A DNA stretch of 6,521 nt, from contig JACCRA010000162.1 in NCBI GenBank assembly GCA_013813825.1, positions 1 through 6,521 on the forward strand, in the 5' to 3' direction. The position numbers were made by a program, and so were the translations under genes. Source of the DNA: Pyrinomonadaceae bacterium. GTDB taxonomy: Bacteria; Acidobacteriota; Blastocatellia; Pyrinomonadales; Pyrinomonadaceae. Positions 1 to 3,863 of the stretch are shown here, in pieces. Numbering within the stretch: the stretch's first letter is position 1; every line of letters begins with the position of its first letter. The notes under the pieces are model-generated. The model was not told the origin of the DNA, searched no databases, and saw nothing but the letters and a program-made list of their open reading frames with translations.

Positions 1-146
1 TCTTTGCTTTGTCCCTTCGCGTGAAATTTCCTTTCAGCAATAGTGTCTCGAACTTTCCAACTCTCACCTGAGGCTGATGTAGCGGGACAAGTGGCTCTCG
101 ACTCCCGGACACTGACACCGCCCATTGCCGGGAAGATTGGAGGCTG
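1..146 (+). other. Non-coding leader upstream of the regulator gene
   Basis: I see no convincing coding sequence here. The regulator's frame is closed by a TGA at 75-77. The stretch is less GC-rich at its left end (1-60) than the genes, as expected for a promoter-bearing region, but I could not pick a convincing -35/-10 pair. It contains a duplicated decamer (70-79 and 140-149), a 6-bp inverted repeat (103-108 with 128-133) and the Shine-Dalgarno of the downstream gene. The upstream neighbour is outside the window. Confidence 0.6.
103..133 (+). promoter_or_regulatory. Possible 5'-UTR hairpin just upstream of the ribosome binding site
   Basis: TCCCGG at 103-108 is the exact reverse complement of CCGGGA at 128-133, leaving a 19-nt loop. 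The 3' arm ends five bases before the GGAGG at 139-143. In RNA this could form a GC-rich stem next to the ribosome binding site. The stem is short and the loop long, so a chance match is quite possible. No U-tract follows, so it is not an intrinsic terminator. Confidence 0.2.
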
Positions 147-149
147 ATG
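139..149 (+). promoter_or_regulatory. Ribosome binding site and start codon of the regulator
   Basis: GGAGG at 139-143 is a strong Shine-Dalgarno core, but only three bases (CTG) separate it from the ATG at 147. That is shorter than the usual 5-9 nt. No other in-frame ATG lies between the upstream stop (75-77) and 147. The next plausible alternative, TTG at 201-203, has no purine-rich sequence before it. ATG 147 is therefore the best start despite the tight spacing. Confidence 0.65.
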
Positions 150-3100
150 CCCAATAGGCCGCGTCGTCAAGAACCGTCAGGCACAGCACCGCTTCCACCG
201 TTGGAATCGGCGACTGCCACGCCCGCTTTTTTCCTGCGAACGAAGCTGCTGCCGCCGCGCCCCACGCCCGCGTTGTTGCCGCGCCCGCGGCTGATGGAAC
301 GGCTCGCCGCGAACCTCTCCCACCCCGTCACGCTCGTCACCGCCAACGCCGGATCGGGCAAGACCACCCTGGTCGCCGACTTTGTCCGCTCGCGCCAGCG
401 CCGCTTCGTCTGGTATCAACTCGATCATACCGACGCCGATCCGTTCGTCTTCCTCGGTTACATCGCACAAGGCATCAAGCAGATCGTGCCCGGCTTCGGC
501 GGCGCGACGCTCTCCTATTTGCAGCAAGCGACAATCGAACTGGCGCAGCACCCCGAACGCGCCGTTGACGTGTTGCTCAACGAAGTGCTGGACCTCGTCG
601 ATCAGCAGTTCATCTTTGTCCTTGACGACTATCATCACCTCGGCGCGGAGACCGGCGTCCACGCGATGGTGGATCGACTGCTGGCCTACCTGCCGGACGT
701 AATGCACGTCATCATCATTTCGCGTGACGTGCCGCCGCTCTCGCTCTCGCGCCTGCGGACGCAACACGCGCTGACGATCATCGACCGCGATGAACTGCTC
801 TTCACCGACGAAGAGACGCAGCACCTCTTCCGCAAAGTTTTCGATCTCGAACTGACGCCGGCGCAACTCGCCGAATATCGCGAGCGCACGCATGGTTGGA
901 TCACGGCGCTGCAACTGGTGCGGCAGGTCGCGCAACGGCAGGCGTTGTCCGGTGACGACAAGAGCGCCGGCCATGCCCCCGATCTGATCGAGATTCTGCG
1001 TCAATCCGAGCGCGACATCTTCGATTACTTCGCTGAAGAGGTCTTCGCCGACGAGACGCCGGAGGTGCAGCATTTGTTGTCGCGGCTGTCGCTCTTGGAA
1101 CGCATCGAGCTTGACGTGTGCGGGCGATTGTATCCGCAAGCCGCCTGTTCATCCGTGCTGCCTACGCTCGTGCGGCGCAACGTCTTTATGACCGTGGCGG
1201 GACTCAGCGACGGGCGCGGCGAAGAGTACCGCCTGCATCCGCTGTTCAAGGATTTTCTGCGCCGGCGATTGCAGGGAGAAGTCGGGCAGGCCGGCGTCGT
1301 CGCCGAGCACGCGCGTTGCGCCGACTACTTTACCGGGCGCGGGCAGTGGGAGCCGGCACTGCGCCACCTGCTGGCGATGGAAAACTTCGAGAGCGCGGCG
1401 GCAGTCATCGCCGACCGGGGCGCCGACTGGATCGCGAGCGGCGCGCTCAGCCTGCTCGTCTCGTTCGTCGAAGCGATTCCGCCGACTGTCTTGGACGAAC
1501 ACCCGCGCACGCTCGCGCATCGCGCCGAAGTCGCGCGCCTGCGTGGCGAGTACGACGCGGCGCAGAGTCTCTTCCGCCGCGCCGCGACGCTCCTGCACGA
1601 GCGGGGCGACGCTGAAGGTGAAGCCCACGCCTACCACTCGCTCGCGACCATCGCCCGCCGCCGCGGCGATTTCGTGACGGCCTTCGCGCATCTGGATCAC
1701 GCCGCCGCGTTGTCCGCCGAAAGCTCCGTGGTGCGGACACGTTGCGGCAACACGCGCGGTCTGTGCCTGCTGGCCTTAAACCAACGCGCCGAGGCTGAGA
1801 TGGAGTTTCGCGCCGCGCTCCAGTCCGCCGAAGAGCGCCACGACGAACGCTATGCGCGCCTCATCGCCCACAATCTTGGTTTGCCCGCGATGACACGCGG
1901 CGACTTCCTTGAAGCCCTTCGCTGGCTACGCCGGATGCTGCGGGAAGATTCAGGCGCGCCGCCGCTCCCACAAGAGGCCACCGCCTACCTCAACATGGCG
2001 CGCTGCTACCTCTTCCGTGGCGAGTTGCAGCAGTGCGAGCAGAACCTTGAACGCGCGATGGAGCGGTGCCAACTCTTCAACCTCGTCGCGCTCAGCGGCG
2101 AGGTTTTGGAGGCTTACGGCAACCTTTACCGCGAGCGCAACGACGCGTTGCGCGCCATCGAATTTTACGACCGCGCCGGGCATTATTATGAGGAAGCCGG
2201 CCTCGACATCTCGCGCCTTGAAGTGCAAGAAGAGCGCGCCATGCTCCACTTGCAGAACGGAGAATTACACTACGCGCGCGCGCTAGTGGATCGACTGATC
2301 GCGGCGCGCGCCGAAGCTTGCGACGAGATGGGAACGATGACGGCGAAACTGCCGCGCACACGCATTATGCTCGCACAACGGGAGACGCTTGCCGCCACCG
2401 CTGAGTTGGAAGAGACTTTGTCTTACTTTCACGCGCACGGCCTCTACTACTATGAGGCGCAGGCGTCGATGGCGCTGTCCGAAGCTAAACGTCTCGGCGG
2501 TCACGAGGTGGAGACGCTGACGCACATGCGCCGCGCGCTCGATCTGGCCGCACGCTACGATTACGAATACTGGCTCCGGCGCGAGATCACGCGCCATCCG
2601 GCGCTCTTCGCCCCGGCGGACGCGCGCGAACTGCTGCCGCCTGACTTGCGCGAGCACGCGCAGGAAGCGGCGACGGCGGCCGTTGGAGCAATGGTGGCGA
2701 CAACGGGCGGCGCGGCGACGGCGGCAATGTCTTCCGCGCCTGCTTCCGCCGCCGCTTTTGTCACATCGCCGCCACCAAAGCCCGCCGCCGAGCTAACGAT
2801 CAGGATGCTTGGTCCCGTCGAGATTTTCCGCGATCCGGCGCGCCCACTCGCCGCCGACGCATGGACCACCAAACGCGCGCGCGACATCCTGTGCTTCATC
2901 GCCTCGCGCCGCCACCGCCGCGCCTCGAAAGACACGATCATCGACACCTTCTGGGGCGAAGCCGACTTCGACGCGGTGGAAAAAAACTTCCACCCGACCG
3001 TCTCGCACATCCGCAAGGCGCTCAACAGCAAGCAACCGATCAAGCAGAACTTTCTGCTCTACCGCGATGGCGACTATCTGCTCAATCAGGAGTATTCTTA

Positions 3101-3545
3101 CAGCATCGACACGGAAGAGTTCGACCACCTCGTGACGACCGCCGAGGCCGCGCGCCGCGCCGGGAAGCAGGACGAGTACATCAATCTCTACGAGCAAGCC
3201 GTCGCGCTCTACCGCGGCAATTTCATGCAGGGCTGTTACGACGAGTGGGCCGAAGAGCAGCGCGCTTACTACCGCGAGCAATACCTGCGAATGCTCGAAA
3301 TGTTGGCTAAGGTCGCGGTGAAAGCCACGGACTGGCCGCGCGTCCTCCAACTCGGGCAGGAGATTCTCAAGGACGACGCCTTCCGCGAGGACGTGCATTG
3401 CATGATCATGCAGGCGCACGCCGCGCTCGGCAACCGCGTCGCCGTCAAGGATCAGTACGAGAGCCTGCGCCGCCTGTTGCGGAAAGAACTGGGCGTTGAA
3501 CCGGCGGCTGAGACGCACAAAGTCTTGCGGCAGTTAATGTCCTGA
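147..3545 (+). CDS. MalT-like STAND ATPase / TPR / winged-helix-BTAD transcriptional regulator
   Basis: This 1132-residue protein is predicted to be a cytoplasmic signal-integrating transcription factor. The N-terminal part resembles MalT-type STAND ATPases. It has an entry motif RTKLLPPRPTP (31-41), Walker A ANAGSGKTTL (66-75), and Walker B FIFVLDDYHHL (155-165, with D160/D161). It also has the ISRDVPPLSLSRLR segment (191-204), ELLFTDEE (216-223), THGWITALQL (248-257) and YRLHPLFKDFLRRRL (361-375). Residues about 450-830 are helical, TPR-like repeats (for example RAEVARLRGEYDAA near 459). Residues about 840-881 form a low-complexity Ala/Thr/Pro linker. From 882 (ELTIRMLGPVEIF) an OmpR/SARP-like winged helix begins, with NFHPTVSHIRKAL as its likely recognition region. 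A BTAD domain follows from about 988 (DTEEFDHL) to the end (ELGVEP near the C-terminus). Classical MalT is about 900 residues and ends in a LuxR helix-turn-helix; here winged helix plus BTAD replaces it. In SARP/AfsR proteins the DNA-binding unit is N-terminal, so the order is inverted. The inducer is unknown. The exported protease gene downstream is a possible target. Confidence 0.95.
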   Translation: MPNRPRRQEPSGTAPLPPLESATATPAFFLRTKLLPPRPTPALLPRPRLMERLAANLSHPVTLVTANAGSGKTTLVADFVRSRQRRFVWYQLDHTDADPFVFLGYIAQGIKQIVPGFGGATLSYLQQATIELAQHPERAVDVLLNEVLDLVDQQFIFVLDDYHHLGAETGVHAMVDRLLAYLPDVMHVIIISRDVPPLSLSRLRTQHALTIIDRDELLFTDEETQHLFRKVFDLELTPAQLAEYRERTHGWITALQLVRQVAQRQALSGDDKSAGHAPDLIEILRQSERDIFDYFAEEVFADETPEVQHLLSRLSLLERIELDVCGRLYPQAACSSVLPTLVRRNVFMTVAGLSDGRGEEYRLHPLFKDFLRRRLQGEVGQAGVVAEHARCADYFTGRGQWEPALRHLLAMENFESAAAVIADRGADWIASGALSLLVSFVEAIPPTVLDEHPRTLAHRAEVARLRGEYDAAQSLFRRAATLLHERGDAEGEAHAYHSLATIARRRGDFVTAFAHLDHAAALSAESSVVRTRCGNTRGLCLLALNQRAEAEMEFRAALQSAEERHDERYARLIAHNLGLPAMTRGDFLEALRWLRRMLREDSGAPPLPQEATAYLNMARCYLFRGELQQCEQNLERAMERCQLFNLVALSGEVLEAYGNLYRERNDALRAIEFYDRAGHYYEEAGLDISRLEVQEERAMLHLQNGELHYARALVDRLIAARAEACDEMGTMTAKLPRTRIMLAQRETLAATAELEETLSYFHAHGLYYYEAQASMALSEAKRLGGHEVETLTHMRRALDLAARYDYEYWLRREITRHPALFAPADARELLPPDLREHAQEAATAAVGAMVATTGGAATAAMSSAPASAAAFVTSPPPKPAAELTIRMLGPVEIFRDPARPLAADAWTTKRARDILCFIASRRHRRASKDTIIDTFWGEADFDAVEKNFHPTVSHIRKALNSKQPIKQNFLLYRDGDYLLNQEYSYSIDTEEFDHLVTTAEAARRAGKQDEYINLYEQAVALYRGNFMQGCYDEWAEEQRAYYREQYLRMLEMLAKVAVKATDWPRVLQLGQEILKDDAFREDVHCMIMQAHAALGNRVAVKDQYESLRRLLRKELGVEPAAETHKVLRQLMS

Positions 3546-3779
3546 GGAGGGGGGGGCAATCTGCCGGGCGTCGCGCGGACTGTAAGGAAAATACAACATC
3601 AAGCATGGCCCGTTTTTGTTGGTATTCAACGGATTCTATGTTATTTTCTCCACCCCAACGCGCGAGACGATAGCCAAGCGCCCCGCGCGGTTCTCCCCCG
3701 ACACAAACTGCGCCTTACCCGAAGAGTGTTCCCGAGCCTCGTCGGCCAAGCAATCATTGCGCATCCCCAAGCGGACATT
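3546..3779 (+). other. Intergenic region between regulator and protease genes
   Basis: This 234-nt gap contains GGAGG immediately after the regulator stop, merging into a G8 run (3549-3556). No start codon lies at suitable distance behind it. A patch at about 3581-3650 is richer in A/T than its surroundings and could hold the protease promoter. I found no hairpin plus T-tract that would make an intrinsic terminator. The protease frame happens to be open through the whole gap, from the regulator's TGA onward, but the hypothetical translation shows no recognisable domain. Confidence 0.6.
3616..3644 (+). promoter_or_regulatory. Weak candidate promoter for the protease gene
   Basis: TTGTTG (3616-3621) and TGTTAT (3639-3644) are separated by 17 bp and sit in the AT-richer patch of the intergenic region, about 135 bp before the protease start. 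Each hexamer matches the sigma-70 consensus only partly (four of six). TATGTT at 3637-3642 is an alternative -10. The call is tentative because promoter consensus in the source organism is unknown. It would allow the protease to be transcribed separately from the regulator. Confidence 0.2.
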
Positions 3780-3863
3780 ATGAGCGTTACTTTTATGATG
3801 AGAGTCAGGCAGGCCACGGCGTTGAGCCTTATCCTCCTTCTCGCGTTGAGCACGGTCAAGGCG
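3780..3863 (+). other. Signal peptide of the protease
   Basis: Residues 1-28 have a basic n-region (R8, R10), a hydrophobic core ALSLILLLALS (14-24) and a type I signal peptidase site V-K-A before G29. There is no lipobox cysteine and no twin arginine. The predicted cleavage point coincides exactly with the first residue of the octapeptide array. The three methionines M1, M6 and M7 would all produce a workable signal peptide. Confidence 0.8.

Larger units (their letters stand above)
70..149 (+). repeat. Direct repeat of a 10-nt initiation-like sequence (70-79 and 140-149)
   Basis: The sequence GAGGCTGATG occurs exactly twice, 70 bp apart. The second copy is the real start region of the regulator: a GGAGG Shine-Dalgarno, a CTG spacer, then ATG. 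In the first copy the ATG at 77-79 is followed at once by TAG (80-82), giving a start-stop pair with no coding capacity. The duplication is seen directly. A role such as ribosome loading, a decoy start or a regulator-binding half-site is only a possibility. Confidence 0.5.

Noticed and set aside
9..90. 7-bp inverted match TTGTCCC (9-15) and GGGACAA (84-90)
   Set aside because: The arms are short and 68 bp apart, so a chance match is likely and no structure is implied.
177..1139. 320-codon open frame on the - strand opposite the regulator
   Set aside because: It overlaps the unmistakable MalT-like ATPase motifs on the + strand. Its product has no recognisable domain and it is explained by high GC third positions.
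3545..3556. GGAGG plus G-run after the regulator stop as a ribosome binding site
   Set aside because: No ATG, GTG or TTG lies within a suitable distance downstream; the next recognised gene starts more than 220 nt away.
3560..3625. Intrinsic terminator after the regulator
   Set aside because: Only a weak CCGG/CGCGG-type pairing is visible. The T5 run at 3613-3617 is not preceded by a stem.
3605..3673. Small 22-codon frame in the intergenic region starting at ATG 3605
   Set aside because: It has no Shine-Dalgarno, and its sequence has no signal or hydrophobic character worth noting. Such short frames are expected by chance.
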